64,000 nucleotides of DNA from Spartinivicinus poritis (GCF_028858535.1 NZ_JAPMOU010000012.1:62001-126000), one strand, 5' to 3'; counted from the first letter of the stretch, positions 36,092 through 46,242 are shown. The notes: a model not told the origin generated them from the letters alone. Translations and numbers: made by a program.

Positions 36092-37336
36092 ATGTTCAAA
36101 CCATTACCGTTTTTTATTGGCTTGCGTTATACCGCAGCCAAACGACGTAATCGCTTTATTTCCTTTACCTCGCTGATTTCCTTTCTTGGTTTAGCATTAG
36201 GGGTTTGGGTGTTGATTGTTGTGTTGTCAGTGATGAACGGATTTGACCGGGAGCTGAAACAACGCATTTTGGGTATGGTTCCTCATGCCACGATTACTAC
36301 GGCTCAAGGTACCATAGAGAACTGGCCTGAGCTGATCAAGCAAGTTGAAGAGTCGCCAGAGGTGGTTGGGGCGGCTCCTTTCATCAGCACTCAAGCCATG
36401 CTTACTCAAAGTGGTCATGTGAAAGGTGCTTATATTCAAGGGATTAACCCTGATTATGAAAGTAAAGTCTCAATTATTGATGAGCACTTGGATGCAGGGA
36501 AACTGACTGACCTGGCACCAGGCAAGTTTGGCATTATTTTAGGCGATATATTGTCTCGTCAATTAGGGGTAAACATCGGTGATAAAGTCACCCTGGTTTT
36601 GCCTGAGGCTTCAATTAATCCTGCTGGGGTATTCCCCAGGCTGAAGCGTTTTAATGTAGTGGGTATTTTTCGAGTCGGTGCTGAGCTGGATGCCAGTTTA
36701 GCCTATATCCACTATAAAGATGCAGCCAAACTGATGAGAATTAATCAGGGAGTGCTAGGTATTCGCTTACAGCTCAAAGATTTATTTAAATCTCGTGAAG
36801 TTGCTTGGCAAGTAGCCAGTAACCTGCCTGGGCGCTATTACGTGAGAGACTGGACTCGTACCCATGGCAGCTTGTTCCAAGCGATTCAAATGGAAAAAAC
36901 CATTGTTGGTTTGCTGCTAACCCTGATTATTGCAGTCGCTTCTTTCAATATTGTCGCAACGCTAGTCATGGTGGTAAATGATAAGCAGTCTGATATTGCG
37001 ATTTTACGTACCTTTGGGGCAACCACGCGCACAGTAATGGCCATTTTCATGGTGCAAGGGGCTGTTATTGGCGTACTGGGAACATTGCTTGGGGTAGTCA
37101 CAGGCGTGATTACTGCGTTGAATTTGCCTGCTTGGATCAAAGCTATAGAACACTTGCTTAATATCCAGTTCTTGGATTCCAACGTTTACTTTATCAGTTA
37201 CCTACCTTCCCAATTACAATGGCAGGATGTGGGCCTGATCGCTGGGGCTACTTTGTTATTGAGCTTTTTAGCCACTGTTTACCCTGCTTTCCGTGCTGCT
37301 AACACCCAACCTGCAGAGGCCTTGCGTTATGAGTAG
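36092..37336 (+). CDS. lolC: Lipoprotein-releasing system permease, LolC/LolE family
   Basis: 414 residues with the FtsX/MacB topology: one N-terminal helix ([39 protein letters not shown]), a large periplasmic domain, and three C-terminal helices ([59 protein letters not shown], and the last ending [19 protein letters not shown]). It extracts outer-membrane lipoproteins and hands them to LolA, powered by LolD. It overlaps lolD by 8 nt. No second permease follows, so it may act as a homodimer (LolF-like) or pair with a gene elsewhere. Confidence 0.93.
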   Translation: MFKPLPFFIGLRYTAAKRRNRFISFTSLISFLGLALGVWVLIVVLSVMNGFDRELKQRILGMVPHATITTAQGTIENWPELIKQVEESPEVVGAAPFISTQAMLTQSGHVKGAYIQGINPDYESKVSIIDEHLDAGKLTDLAPGKFGIILGDILSRQLGVNIGDKVTLVLPEASINPAGVFPRLKRFNVVGIFRVGAELDASLAYIHYKDAAKLMRINQGVLGIRLQLKDLFKSREVAWQVASNLPGRYYVRDWTRTHGSLFQAIQMEKTIVGLLLTLIIAVASFNIVATLVMVVNDKQSDIAILRTFGATTRTVMAIFMVQGAVIGVLGTLLGVVTGVITALNLPAWIKAIEHLLNIQFLDSNVYFISYLPSQLQWQDVGLIAGATLLLSFLATVYPAFRAANTQPAEALRYE

Positions 37337-38027
37337 TCATCCAGTCTTAGTATGCCAGGATTTAGCCAAATACTACCAAGAAGGCCCTGCGACAGTTGAG
37401 GTGATTAAAAAAATCAACTTTCAACTGGAAGTAGGGGAGCGAGTCAGTATTGTGGGTAGCTCAGGCTCAGGCAAAACCACATTGCTGAATTTATTGGGTG
37501 GGTTGGACACGCCTTCACATGGCACTGTGCTGTTAGATAATCAGGATATTACGCACTTGAATGAAAACCAACGGGGGTTGGTGCGAAATCGTAGTTTAGG
37601 TTTTGTGTATCAATTTCATCATTTATTGCCTGAGTTTTCGGCGGTTGAAAATGTTTCTATGCCGCTGCTAATGCGCAAAGAAGTGTCAGTTAAGGAGGCT
37701 AAGGCTCGCTCGATTAAATTGTTGGAGCAAGTAGGTTTGGGGCACCGGCTACAACATAAACCGGGTGAGTTATCTGGTGGTGAGCGGCAACGGGTCGCTA
37801 TTGCGCGTGCTTTGGTTACTCAACCAAAGTGTGTGTTACTGGATGAACCAACGGGCAATTTGGATCAGCATACAGCACATAGCATCCATCGATTGATGCA
37901 TGAGCTGAGTCATACAGTGAATACCGCATTTGTGGTGGTTACTCATGATTTGGGGTTAGCTCAACAAATGGATCGGGTATTGAAGCTGGAAGATGGGCAA
38001 TTAGTTCCGGTTAATAAGCTTCAGTAA
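37329..38027 (+). CDS. lolD: Lipoprotein-releasing system ATPase LolD
   Basis: 232 residues when started at ATG 37329, the normal LolD length; the frame further upstream is inside lolC. Walker A is [21 protein letters not shown], the Q-loop region is [18 protein letters not shown] (the LLPEF sequence is characteristic of LolD), the signature is [15 protein letters not shown], Walker B is [12 protein letters not shown], and the switch His lies in [10 protein letters not shown]. It drives lipoprotein release with the permease encoded just upstream. A terminator follows. Confidence 0.96.
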   Translation: MSSHPVLVCQDLAKYYQEGPATVEVIKKINFQLEVGERVSIVGSSGSGKTTLLNLLGGLDTPSHGTVLLDNQDITHLNENQRGLVRNRSLGFVYQFHHLLPEFSAVENVSMPLLMRKEVSVKEAKARSIKLLEQVGLGHRLQHKPGELSGGERQRVAIARALVTQPKCVLLDEPTGNLDQHTAHSIHRLMHELSHTVNTAFVVVTHDLGLAQQMDRVLKLEDGQLVPVNKLQ

Positions 38028-38056
38028 AAAGCATAAGTAGAATTTTTGTTAAATAA

Positions 38057-38097
38057 AAAAGGCCGTTTGTGATCATGCTGACGGCCTTCTGCTTTTA
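38057..38097 (+). terminator. Terminator after lolD
   Basis: AAAAGGCCGT-(14 nt)-ACGGCCTT followed by CTGCTTTT. Stem of 8 bp with a loop that itself contains TGATCA. It lies between convergent lolD and the 38.1-kb gene. Confidence 0.75.
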
Positions 38098-38131
38098 TTA
38101 GTTAGTACTTTTTATGCAAACCAATAGGTAT

Positions 38132-38440
38132 TTAGTCTTCATCTGTTGTTTGGTTTAAATAAGTACTTGGGTCAATTGCAATTCCTAAGGAGCGTTTATC
38201 AATACGCTTGATTTTACCAGCCAATTGGTATCGAAAAACGACCTTATCACCCACCTTAACATCAAGCACTTCGTCTGGGCTTAAATAATTATATTCCTCT
38301 CCATCGACAGTTAAGGTGTGGATATAGTAATCCGGCATGCCTAACCATTCGTTATGAGGTCCATCAGTCACAATATTTTCCAGTGTGCCGCGGCCTTGCT
38401 GTTTGGGGTTTTTACGTCTCGGGTTAAAACGTTTATTCAT
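38132..38440 (-). CDS. Conserved hypothetical small protein, KOW/OB-like
   Basis: 102 residues. The first 20 are very basic (NKRFNPRRKNPKQQGRG), the rest acidic, with a beta-rich segment YIHTLTVDGEEYNYLSPDEVLDVKVGDKVVFRYQLAGKIKRIDKRSLGI that looks like a small barrel fold for nucleic-acid or protein contact. No named family recognised. It lies alone between lolD and the DUF2062 gene, with its own start at ATG 38440. Good codon structure and neighbourhood make it a likely real gene of unknown function. Confidence 0.7.
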   Translation of the reverse strand: MNKRFNPRRKNPKQQGRGTLENIVTDGPHNEWLGMPDYYIHTLTVDGEEYNYLSPDEVLDVKVGDKVVFRYQLAGKIKRIDKRSLGIAIDPSTYLNQTTDED

Positions 38441-38485
38441 AGTGCATTTACTTCAAGGGTTAAGAAATGTGTAGTGCTTAAGCCA

Positions 38486-39025
38486 TCAGTGTCTGTCATG
38501 AGGTTGACTTTTCCGCTTTTTTTTTCGGTGCTGCCAAGCTTTAGCAACATGCCATCGCCAATATACACGGATTAGAAAATAGCTCACTAACCCCAAGACA
38601 GTGCCACTAATGATAGAGCCGAAATACAAAGGTTGCCAGATGTTAGCCAGCTGGCTACTAACCCACTCTGTCGTTAGCTCCATTTCAATCTCAAGTACTG
38701 GCGTATTGAGTAGGAAGCAGCCTACTTTATAGGTAAAGTAAAAAATGGCGGGCATAGTGACTGGATTGGTAATCCATACTAATACGACAGATATTGGTAA
38801 ATTACAGCGAAAAATAAAAGCCAGAAATGCTGAAACGACCATTTGAAAAGGAATAGGAATAAACGCGCAGAACACACCCACAAAGAAGGCTGATGACACT
38901 GAGCGACGGTTTAAATGCCAAAGATTAGGGTCATGAATTCGATGGCCTAAAAATCGCTGGAGAGATTTGTTTTCTTTAATCGTATCTGGATGGGGCAGAT
39001 AGCGCTTAAATAGTTTTTTGGGCAT
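38486..39025 (-). CDS. DUF2062 membrane protein
   Basis: 179 residues: N-terminal KKLFKRYLPHPDTIKENKSLQRFLGHRIHDPNLWHLNRRSVSSAFFVGVFCAFIPIPFQMV, then LPISVVLVWITNPVTMPAIFYFTYKVG and a final hydrophobic helix before a basic tail. This is the DUF2062 pattern (conserved F-x-P-x-P-x-Q and W-x-x-NP-x-T). A homologue sits beside comEC in Pseudomonas. Its function is unknown; an envelope role is presumed. It is divergent from comEC, with 109 nt in between. Confidence 0.9.
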   Translation of the reverse strand: MPKKLFKRYLPHPDTIKENKSLQRFLGHRIHDPNLWHLNRRSVSSAFFVGVFCAFIPIPFQMVVSAFLAFIFRCNLPISVVLVWITNPVTMPAIFYFTYKVGCFLLNTPVLEIEMELTTEWVSSQLANIWQPLYFGSIISGTVLGLVSYFLIRVYWRWHVAKAWQHRKKKRKSQPHDRH

Positions 39026-39134
39026 TGATGGGCTCTGCTAGATCACTACTAAGTAAGCAGCCTGTTAAAAATGTTAACTTCGAGGCCTTCTTAAACAGGC
39101 GTATTATGCATTTATTTTAAATGGTTCTCTATAG

Positions 39135-41462
39135 ATGCGTAGCAGTCTAATTGCTTTTTCTCTTGGCTGTGTACTCGTGGCTTACTTACCTCAGCTGACT
39201 TCTTGGTACTTGGTTGCTGGATTTGCCATTTTAGTGGCAGTAGTTGTTTTGCATTGGCGATATGATTATAGCTGGTTAATTGGCTTATTTGGCTTAGCTT
39301 TGGGTTATTGCTGGGGAGTATCTTATGGGCTGATAGGCTTGGCAGAACAGCTACCAAAGCAGTTTGAGCGACAGCCACTACTAATCAGTGGTTATATTGT
39401 TGGGTTACCTCAACATAGAGCCCATGGCTATCGCTTCGACTTTAAAGTAACTCATATTAAAAGCCCTGCTCAGCAGCCAATGACGGAAAATTTTTTTCTT
39501 CCTGATAAAGTAAGGCTGTATTGGTATCAGCAGCAGCCAGCGCTGGTGCCTGGCCAGCACTGGCAACTGCTGGTTAAGCTCAAACGTCCCCATGGTTTTG
39601 CTTCACCAGGTGCTTTTGACTATGAAGGGTATTTATTACGGCTAGGGATAGATGCAACGGGCTATGTGGCTAAGGGGCAGCAAAACCAGTTGTTGGGGTG
39701 CTGTCAGTGGTTAACGTTATTTGATCAATGGCGTTGGCAGCTGAAACAACACTATATCTCTCAACTGGATGGTGAGTCAGCTGGCCTATTGCTGGCACTT
39801 CTGCTGGGAGATCAAACCGCTATTACCCCAGGTCAGTGGGAAGCGTTGAATAAAACAGGTACAACTCACTTAGTTGTTGTGTCGGGGCTACATATTGGCT
39901 TGTGTGCCTTATTAGGTGCACTGCTGGCTTCAGGGCTAGTCAAGCTGCGGCTGTTACCTTTAGTTATTACAGCTAGGCAATGGGCTATTGGTGCAGGTTG
40001 GATATTAGCGACAGGGTATGCACTATTAAGTGGCTTCCAACTGCCTGTTCAGCGGGCCTGGGTCATGCTCACCATTGGTGCCATTGCGTTCGCAGGGCGC
40101 TGGCAATTTCAACCACTCAGCTACTGGTGGGTAGCGCTGGTTTTTGTATTGTTATGGCAGCCTTTGGCCGTGGTCAGTGCTGGGTTTTGGTATTCCTTTG
40201 TCGCTGTTGCAGCACTATTAGTTGCTTTTAGTCATCGCCGGGCAGTCAAAGGGGTTATTTCGCTATGGATCAAGCCTCAGTGGATTGTTTGGATTGCTTT
40301 ATTGCCGCTGTTTATTCATTGGCAGCAGGTAAGCGTCTGGTATTCTCCACTGGTTAACTTGTTGGTAATACCGCTATTGGGTTTTGTTATAATGCCTGCT
40401 TTGCTGGTTGCGGTATTGTTAGCAAGCTTTTCAGCGTTTGGCTGGACTTGCTTAAAAATGATCAACCAAGGGCTGGCAGCTGGTGTTGATCTGCTTGCCC
40501 AATTATCAGCGGGTGAACAGGCTGCATTTGCCTTAGCACCCCTTGGAGTATTGCTGTTTGCGCTAGCTTGGTTATTGCCTGCAGGGCTGCCTGGTCGTGG
40601 CGGGCTTCTATTGGTGGGGGTGTTAGTAGGCTATTTTAAACCCTTGGTTTCAGCGCTTGAGCCTGGTCAGTTTCGCTTTACTTTGTTTGATGTTGGGCAA
40701 GGGTTGGGCGCTTTGATAGAAACTAAAAATCACCGTTTGGTATATGATACTGGGCCCCAGTGGAATCCGCGTTTTAGTGCAGTTAATGCGGTGATTCTTC
40801 CTTTTTTAAAACGACAGCAAGTTAACCATCTGGATAAGTTGGTGATTAGTCATGCTGATCAAGATCATAGTGGTGGATTGCTAGAGTTAAACACAGCCAT
40901 ATCCATTGCTGCTATAGAATCAGGTACAGCTGGAGAGATTAAACTGTCTCAACCAGTACAACCCTGCCAAGCAGGGCAAAGCTGGCAGTGGGATGGGGTA
41001 ATATTTCGCTATTTGGCGGGTACACAAGGTAACGATCGAAATGAGCGCTCTTGTGTGCTCCAAATAATGACAGGCAATCATCAGCTCTTGCTAACGGGTG
41101 ATATATCAGCAAAGCAGGAACGTCAGCTGGTTGCTAAGTGGCAACAGCAGCTTAAGTCGTCTGTCTTGGTTGCAGCACACCATGGCAGTTATTATGCTAC
41201 AAGTGTATCTTTTATTAAGCAGGTAAAGCCATCAGTTGTATTGTTTTCCGCAGGTTATCAAAACCGTTATGGCCACCCGAATAAAAAATTAGTCAAGCGA
41301 CTGCAACAGTCGGGAATCCTTACCTACAATACAGCAGATGAAGGGTCAATTCAGTGGCTGTTTGATAAAGCAACAGAGCCAGCCTTAACAATGCGCTACC
41401 GCCTTGATTATCCTAGATATTGGTCACAAAAAGTTAGCGCTAGGCTATTCGGTCGCTTATAA
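39135..41462 (+). CDS. comEC: DNA internalization-related competence protein ComEC/Rec2
   Basis: 775 residues, start ATG 39135. The N-terminal soluble domain carries RVRLYWYQQQPALVPGQHWQLLVKLKRPHGFASPGAFDYEGYL; the competence membrane domain has GLLLALLLGDQT and THLVVVSGLHIGLCALLG. The C-terminal metallo-beta-lactamase-like domain has DVGQGLGALIE and VISHADQDHSGGL (H-x-D-x-D-H), then AAHHGSYYATS. ComEC forms the inner-membrane channel for single-stranded DNA in natural transformation. The complete set of motifs suggests a functional protein. A single gene on + between DUF2062 and exbB. Confidence 0.95.
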   Translation: MRSSLIAFSLGCVLVAYLPQLTSWYLVAGFAILVAVVVLHWRYDYSWLIGLFGLALGYCWGVSYGLIGLAEQLPKQFERQPLLISGYIVGLPQHRAHGYRFDFKVTHIKSPAQQPMTENFFLPDKVRLYWYQQQPALVPGQHWQLLVKLKRPHGFASPGAFDYEGYLLRLGIDATGYVAKGQQNQLLGCCQWLTLFDQWRWQLKQHYISQLDGESAGLLLALLLGDQTAITPGQWEALNKTGTTHLVVVSGLHIGLCALLGALLASGLVKLRLLPLVITARQWAIGAGWILATGYALLSGFQLPVQRAWVMLTIGAIAFAGRWQFQPLSYWWVALVFVLLWQPLAVVSAGFWYSFVAVAALLVAFSHRRAVKGVISLWIKPQWIVWIALLPLFIHWQQVSVWYSPLVNLLVIPLLGFVIMPALLVAVLLASFSAFGWTCLKMINQGLAAGVDLLAQLSAGEQAAFALAPLGVLLFALAWLLPAGLPGRGGLLLVGVLVGYFKPLVSALEPGQFRFTLFDVGQGLGALIETKNHRLVYDTGPQWNPRFSAVNAVILPFLKRQQVNHLDKLVISHADQDHSGGLLELNTAISIAAIESGTAGEIKLSQPVQPCQAGQSWQWDGVIFRYLAGTQGNDRNERSCVLQIMTGNHQLLLTGDISAKQERQLVAKWQQQLKSSVLVAAHHGSYYATSVSFIKQVKPSVVLFSAGYQNRYGHPNKKLVKRLQQSGILTYNTADEGSIQWLFDKATEPALTMRYRLDYPRYWSQKVSARLFGRL

Positions 41463-41504
41463 CTTTATGTTAGAGTTGGCCCAACATTCATAAGGGGAGA
41501 TGTC

Positions 41505-42137
41505 GTGAAAGAACTCATTGTAGCCGGTGGCTGGCTAATGCTGCCAATTCTTATTTGTTCTATTCTTGCCTTGGCTATTATTATCGAGCGTGCCTGGACA
41601 CTAAGGCCCTCAAAAATTGCACCTAAACATACGCTAGCCTTGGTTTGGAAATGGATTAAAAATAAACAGTTGGATAGCAAACGACTTAAAGAACTAAAAG
41701 GCAGCTCCCCATTAGGGCAAATTTTGGCTGCGGGTTTAAGCAACTCAAAGCACGGCCGTGAAATCATGAAAGAGGGAATTGAAGAAGCTGCCTCTGGGGT
41801 TGTTCATGATTTGGAACGCTTTTTGAACAGCTTAGGCACCATCGCTGCGATCACGCCATTATTAGGCTTGTTGGGTACGGTTATCGGTATGATTAAAGTG
41901 TTTGCCGAAATTCAGATTTCTGGTACAGGTAATGCAGATGCATTGGCTGGTGGTATTTCAGAAGCACTGATCACAACAGCGGCAGGTCTGACAATTGCCA
42001 TCCCAGCACTGATTATGCACCGGTTTTATGTGCGCCGAGTGGATGAGCTGGTGATTGCTATGGAGCAAGAGGCTACAAAGCTGGTAGAAGTGCTTCATGG
42101 TGAACGTGAAGTGGATTACAGTGAGGTAAGCAAGTGA
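41505..42137 (+). CDS. exbB: ExbB/TolQ-family proton channel protein
   Basis: 210 residues, GTG start at 41505 with AAGGGGAG 8 nt upstream. It has three membrane helices: WLMLPILICSILALAIIIERAW near the N terminus, then GTIAAITPLLGLLGTVIGMIKVF and ALITTAAGLTIAIPALIMHRF, the conserved MotA/TolQ/ExbB core. With ExbD it converts proton flow into force for a TonB-like partner. No tonB lies here, so the coupled process is unknown; the pair conserved beside lpxK in pseudomonads is likewise of this type. It overlaps exbD by 4 nt. Confidence 0.93.
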   Translation: MKELIVAGGWLMLPILICSILALAIIIERAWTLRPSKIAPKHTLALVWKWIKNKQLDSKRLKELKGSSPLGQILAAGLSNSKHGREIMKEGIEEAASGVVHDLERFLNSLGTIAAITPLLGLLGTVIGMIKVFAEIQISGTGNADALAGGISEALITTAAGLTIAIPALIMHRFYVRRVDELVIAMEQEATKLVEVLHGEREVDYSEVSK

Positions 42138-42556
42138 AGTTTCGCAGGCAACTAACGGAAGAGGTTTCCGTTAACCTCACCCCATTGATTGATGTGGTGT
42201 TTTTGCTGCTGATCTTCTTTATGGTAACCACCACATTTACCAAAGAAACCCATTTAAGTGTTGATTTACCAGAAGCCACAGGCGAACCGGTTGATAATAA
42301 GCCTGATCAAATTGAAATCTTGATCAGTAAAACCGGTGAATATGCAGTGAATACCAAGTCGCTAGTTAATACGTCAATTAAAACATTGAAAACAGCACTG
42401 CAAAAAGAGTCGAAAGGCAATAACAAACTGCCATTAGTCATCACTTCTGATGCCAATGCACCTTATCAAGCGGTAGTGACAGCAATGGATGCAGCAGGTC
42501 AATTGGGATTTGTCCACTTAAGCATTACTACCCAAGAAAAGTCAAAAGAAGAGTAG
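42134..42556 (+). CDS. exbD: ExbD/TolR-family protein
   Basis: 140 residues: an N-terminal cytoplasmic stretch, one membrane helix with the channel Asp (VNLTPLIDVVFLLLIFFMVTTTF), and a periplasmic domain ending in APYQAVVTAMDAAGQLGFVHLSI. The Asp in LIDVV is the proton-carrying residue in the family. It works with the ExbB encoded just upstream, overlapping by ATGA. A clear terminator follows before lpxK. Confidence 0.94.
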   Translation: MKFRRQLTEEVSVNLTPLIDVVFLLLIFFMVTTTFTKETHLSVDLPEATGEPVDNKPDQIEILISKTGEYAVNTKSLVNTSIKTLKTALQKESKGNNKLPLVITSDANAPYQAVVTAMDAAGQLGFVHLSITTQEKSKEE

Positions 42557-42590
42557 AATCAGCAGCTTTTGATATTCTTCGCTATTGAAT

Positions 42591-42620
42591 TAGGCCAGCC
42601 TGTTGCTGGCCTAATTTTAT
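42591..42620 (+). terminator. Terminator after exbD
   Basis: TAGGCCAGC-CTGTT-GCTGGCCTA followed by ATTTTATTT: 9-bp stem, 5-nt loop, T-rich tail, 35 nt after the exbD stop. It separates exbBD from lpxK-ycaR. Confidence 0.85.
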
Positions 42621-42650
42621 TTACTCCTTAGTATTTTAATTGGTGAATCG

Positions 42651-43862
42651 ATGAACTGGCTGGTGAATGCCTGGTATCAACCGGATCGTCATCTGCGTTG
42701 GCTAATGCCTTTAAGGCTGCTGTATCAGCAGGTTGCTAAACATAAACGGCAGCGTTTTCTTAGCGGAGCACAGGCTATTTGGCAAGCGCCAGTGCCTGTG
42801 ATTGTGGTAGGTAATATCACGGTGGGAGGCACTGGGAAAACTCCATTAGTCACAGCAATTATTGAGCAGCTGAAAGACTGGGGCTATTCCCCTGGAATTA
42901 TTAGCCGTGGCTATGGGGGAAAGTCATCTCATTACCCGTTAGCTGTTACCCCTGATAGTCATCCAAATGTGGCTGGTGATGAGCCGGTAATGCTGGCTCA
43001 GCTTACTGGTGTGCCTGTAATGGTAGCCCCTCAGCGGGTTGCAGCAGCAAAAGGGCTGCTGAATCAATTTCCTGAGACTGATATCATTGTTGCTGATGAT
43101 GGGCTGCAGCATTACCCGTTAGGTCGTGATATCGAGTTGGTGGTCATTGATGGTGCTCGTGGCTTAGGAAATGGCTATTGCTTGCCTCAGGGGCCGCTTC
43201 GAGAGCCACCAGAGCGGCTGAAAACAGTTGACTTTGTCGTAGTGAATGGTGACGCACCGTTAGTGGCCATTACACAGCCTCAGCAGTTAATGGCACTGGT
43301 TCCCGAGTGTTTAGTACAAGTAAGTAGTGGAGAAAAACGGCCATTGACTAAGGTCAGTCTTGATGACTTTAAGCAAGTGCATGGAGTCGCAGGTATTGGC
43401 AATCCCGCGCGCTTTTTTGCTACTTGTAATTCCTTGGGGGTGCAAGTGATTCCCCACCCAAAGGATGATCATGCGCAGCTAACAGTAAAAGACATTCAGT
43501 TTGATGATCAGCTACCCGTTTTGATGACATCAAAGGATGCAGTGAAGTGTCGATCATTTGTCTCTACCAACCACTGGAGTTTGCTGGTGGCTGCTAAGCT
43601 GCCCGAAAGCTTTTGGCAGCAGCTAAAAGAGAAGGTTAAACAAGTACAATCAAAAAGGTTAACCATAAAGAATATGTTGGATAAAAAACTGCTAGAAATT
43701 CTCGCCTGCCCTTTATGTAAAGGGGAGTTAAAGTATGACCAAGAGCATCAGGAGTTGATTTGCCGTCATGATGCTTTGGCTTATCCAATCCGGGATGGGA
43801 TTCCAGTTATGCTTGAACAGGAAGCACGCACTTTAACAACAGACGAAAGATTAAATAAGTAA
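42651..43862 (+). CDS. lpxK: LpxK (tetraacyldisaccharide 4'-kinase) fused in frame to YcaR/Trm112-like protein
   Basis: 403 residues. Residues 1-340 are Lpx[25 protein letters not shown] (Walker A at about 54-65), [34 protein letters not shown] and [15 protein letters not shown]. It phosphorylates the 4' position of the lipid A precursor at the inner membrane. With no stop in between, residues ~342-403 are Yca[42 protein letters not shown]. These are separate genes in Pseudomonas and E. coli. The internal ATG at 43674 could also give free YcaR. The next gene, kdsB, supplies the CMP-Kdo pathway. Confidence 0.93.
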   Translation: MNWLVNAWYQPDRHLRWLMPLRLLYQQVAKHKRQRFLSGAQAIWQAPVPVIVVGNITVGGTGKTPLVTAIIEQLKDWGYSPGIISRGYGGKSSHYPLAVTPDSHPNVAGDEPVMLAQLTGVPVMVAPQRVAAAKGLLNQFPETDIIVADDGLQHYPLGRDIELVVIDGARGLGNGYCLPQGPLREPPERLKTVDFVVVNGDAPLVAITQPQQLMALVPECLVQVSSGEKRPLTKVSLDDFKQVHGVAGIGNPARFFATCNSLGVQVIPHPKDDHAQLTVKDIQFDDQLPVLMTSKDAVKCRSFVSTNHWSLLVAAKLPESFWQQLKEKVKQVQSKRLTIKNMLDKKLLEILACPLCKGELKYDQEHQELICRHDALAYPIRDGIPVMLEQEARTLTTDERLNK

Positions 43863-43901
43863 TTCAATCACTTATCTTATACTATTGAAGCTATTTCTCT
43901 T

Positions 43902-44681
43902 ATGAAATTCACCGTTGTCATACCTGCTCGTTATGCGTCAACCCGACTACCAGGTAAGCCATTACTGCTGATTGGTGGTAAGCCAATGATTCAGCATGTA
44001 TATCAACAAGCATTACAAAGTCAGGCTACACGGGTAGTCGTCGCTACAGACCATCAAGGAATTGCTGAGGCAGTACAATCCTTTGGTGGTGAAGTTTGTC
44101 TAACTGCAGCCAATCATCCTTCAGGTACTGACCGGGTAGAAGAAGTGGCTAGAAAATTGGCTTTGGCTGATGATGAAGTGGTGGTGAACATTCAGGGGGA
44201 TGAACCACTGATTCCTCCTTCAGTGATTAATCAAGTGGCTGGTTTGCTTGGCTCACAACCCAAATGCGAAATGGCCACGCTAATTGAGCCAATTGCTGAA
44301 GTTGATGACTTGTTCAATCCGAATGTTGTGAAAGTGGTATTAAATGCCCGAGGGGAAGCCAGTTACTTTAGTCGTGCGCCAATGCCTTGGAGCCGGGAGC
44401 AATTCAATTTAGCAAAGCCACCTAACCAGTTACCCTCAGGCCCTTTTTATCGGCATATTGGTATTTATGGTTATCGGGTGGGGCTGTTACATCGTTATGT
44501 TAACTGGCCTGTGGCGCCAACTGAGCAACTGGAGTGTTTGGAGCAGCTGCGGGCTCTATGGCAGGGCGTCAAAATAGCTGTGGCACAGGCAGTTGAGGTG
44601 CCACCTATTGGTGTTGATACGGAACAGGATCTAGCTAAGGTGCGGCAGCTGGTAGAAGAGGGAAATTCAAATAATGATTAG
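43902..44681 (+). CDS. kdsB: 3-deoxy-manno-octulosonate cytidylyltransferase
   Basis: 259 residues. It activates Kdo as CMP-Kdo for LPS inner-core synthesis in the cytoplasm. Motifs: the N-terminal nucleotide-binding [71 protein letters not shown] and [11 protein letters not shown], ending [11 protein letters not shown]. Its stop lies 8 nt inside the next gene. Part of the lpxK-ycaR-kdsB-ptp-murB run, probably one operon. Confidence 0.96.
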   Translation: MKFTVVIPARYASTRLPGKPLLLIGGKPMIQHVYQQALQSQATRVVVATDHQGIAEAVQSFGGEVCLTAANHPSGTDRVEEVARKLALADDEVVVNIQGDEPLIPPSVINQVAGLLGSQPKCEMATLIEPIAEVDDLFNPNVVKVVLNARGEASYFSRAPMPWSREQFNLAKPPNQLPSGPFYRHIGIYGYRVGLLHRYVNWPVAPTEQLECLEQLRALWQGVKIAVAQAVEVPPIGVDTEQDLAKVRQLVEEGNSNND

Positions 44682-45150
44682 TGTGATGTTTGTATGCCTA
44701 GGCAATATCTGTCGATCACCGACAGCTCATGGCATATTTCAGCAGATGGTTGTAGATGGTGGGTTGGCTGACCGAATTCAAGTCGCCTCATCAGGTACCT
44801 CAGCTTATCATATTGGTGAGCCACCTGATGGCCGGTCTCAGCAGGCTGCTAAGCTGCGAGGCTATGACCTTAGCTGGATCCGGGCACAGCAAGTCACTCT
44901 TGATGATCTTGAGGCGTATGATTACATTCTGGCTATGGATAAAAGTAATTTATCCGCTTTAAAACAGCTGGCCCCAGTTAATCACCATAATAAACTAAAG
45001 CTATTTATGAGCTTTGCTCAGCAACAGAGCGAAATGGAAGTACCAGACCCTTACTATGGTGGAGCAAATGGCTTTGCCCAGGTGCTGGATTTAGTGGAAA
45101 TGGCTGCACAAGGGTTGTTGCAGCAAATTAAGCAGGAACATCAGTTGTAA
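44674..45150 (+). CDS. Low-molecular-weight protein tyrosine phosphatase
   Basis: 158 residues. The P-loop [18 protein letters not shown] holds the nucleophilic Cys and Arg (C-x5-R-S), and the general acid Asp lies in [12 protein letters not shown]. It removes phosphate from protein tyrosines and is often linked to control of polysaccharide export kinases; here it sits in a conserved place between kdsB and murB, as in Pseudomonas (PtpA). It overlaps kdsB by 8 nt and murB by one base of TAATG. The cellular substrate is unknown. Confidence 0.94.
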   Translation: MISVMFVCLGNICRSPTAHGIFQQMVVDGGLADRIQVASSGTSAYHIGEPPDGRSQQAAKLRGYDLSWIRAQQVTLDDLEAYDYILAMDKSNLSALKQLAPVNHHNKLKLFMSFAQQQSEMEVPDPYYGGANGFAQVLDLVEMAAQGLLQQIKQEHQL

Positions 45151-46160
45151 TGTCTTTATCAGTAAAGCGCCAGGTCGCTCTGCAGTCTCATCATACGCTG
45201 GGATGTCCTGCCACGACAGAGTACTGGGTTGAAGTACGTTCGCTCAGTGAGCTGACCAAAGCGGTTCGATATGCGAAATCCAACCAATTAATGCTGCTTC
45301 CTTTAGGAGGGGGTAGTAATGTGGTGTTTACTCAACACTTTGATGGGCTGATCGTCAAAATAGCCATACTGGGCAAACAGGTTGGAGTTCAACAAAATGG
45401 TCAAGTGATTGTAGAAGCGGGTGCTGGTGAAAACTGGCATCAGTTTGTGTGTTGGACGCTTCAGCAAGGATTATCAGGCCTGGAAAACCTTTCATTGATT
45501 CCTGGCACAGTAGGGGCGGCTCCTATTCAAAATATTGGGGCTTATGGAGTTGAGTTAAAAGAAGTGATGGAATGCCTCTGGGCATTTAACCGGGAAACAG
45601 AAGAAGTTAAGCAGTTTTCTGTTGATGAGTGTCAATTTGGCTATCGAGAGAGTATTTTTAAGCAGCCAGATTCTCCCTGGATTATTGCTAAGGTTGCTTT
45701 TAGGCTAAATACTGAGTTTCAGCCAAAACTGCATTATCATCCATTGAGTCAGCTACTCGCTGATAAACCAGTAACACCCGAGCTAGTCAGTGATACTGTG
45801 TGCCATGTTCGTGCTAGCAAACTACCAGATCCTTTAGTACTGGGTAACGCAGGCAGTTTTTTTAAAAACCCAGTTATCTCCCAAACACAACTTCAGGCAA
45901 TTCTTCAGTCTTACCCAGAAGTGCCCCACTATCCAGCAGCTAATGACCAGGTAAAACTGGCAGCTGGCTGGTTGATTGAACAGTGTAATTTCAAAGGCCA
46001 GTATCGAGGTGATGTGGGAGTGCACGATAAGCAGGCGCTAGTGATTGTTAATAAGGGAGCGGCTACAGGCAATGAAGTGATGGCGCTTGCCAGTCAGATT
46101 GTTGAAAAAGTAAGTGAACAATTTGGAGTTGAGTTGGAGGTAGAGCCAAGAGTGTACTGA
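45150..46160 (+). CDS. murB: UDP-N-acetylenolpyruvoylglucosamine reductase
   Basis: 336 residues, type I (E. coli-like) MurB. FAD-binding motifs: LMLLPLGGGSNVVFTQHFDG, SGLENLSLIPGTVGAAPIQNIGAYG; substrate region FGYRESIFKQ; catalytic Ser region LGNAGSFFKNP; and the type I C-terminal block KLAAGWLIEQCNFKG, VHDKQALVIVN. It reduces the enolpyruvyl group to make UDP-MurNAc for peptidoglycan. Last gene of the lpxK-kdsB operon, ending at a strong bidirectional terminator shared with rne. Confidence 0.96.
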   Translation: MSLSVKRQVALQSHHTLGCPATTEYWVEVRSLSELTKAVRYAKSNQLMLLPLGGGSNVVFTQHFDGLIVKIAILGKQVGVQQNGQVIVEAGAGENWHQFVCWTLQQGLSGLENLSLIPGTVGAAPIQNIGAYGVELKEVMECLWAFNRETEEVKQFSVDECQFGYRESIFKQPDSPWIIAKVAFRLNTEFQPKLHYHPLSQLLADKPVTPELVSDTVCHVRASKLPDPLVLGNAGSFFKNPVISQTQLQAILQSYPEVPHYPAANDQVKLAAGWLIEQCNFKGQYRGDVGVHDKQALVIVNKGAATGNEVMALASQIVEKVSEQFGVELEVEPRVY

Positions 46161-46198
46161 GTTAGCGTTAGGCAGCTCCTTTAGTAGCTTTTCCAATT

Positions 46199-46242
46199 AA
46201 AAAACCAAATCAGGAGGGCACGCCCTCCTGATTTGGTTTTAG
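46199..46242. terminator. Strong bidirectional terminator between murB and rne
   Basis: AAAACCAAATCAGGAGGG (46201-46218) faces CCCTCCTGATTTGGTTTT (46223-46240): a perfect 18-bp inverted repeat with a 4-nt CACG loop, A-run on one side and T-run on the other. It can serve both converging transcripts. Confidence 0.95.
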
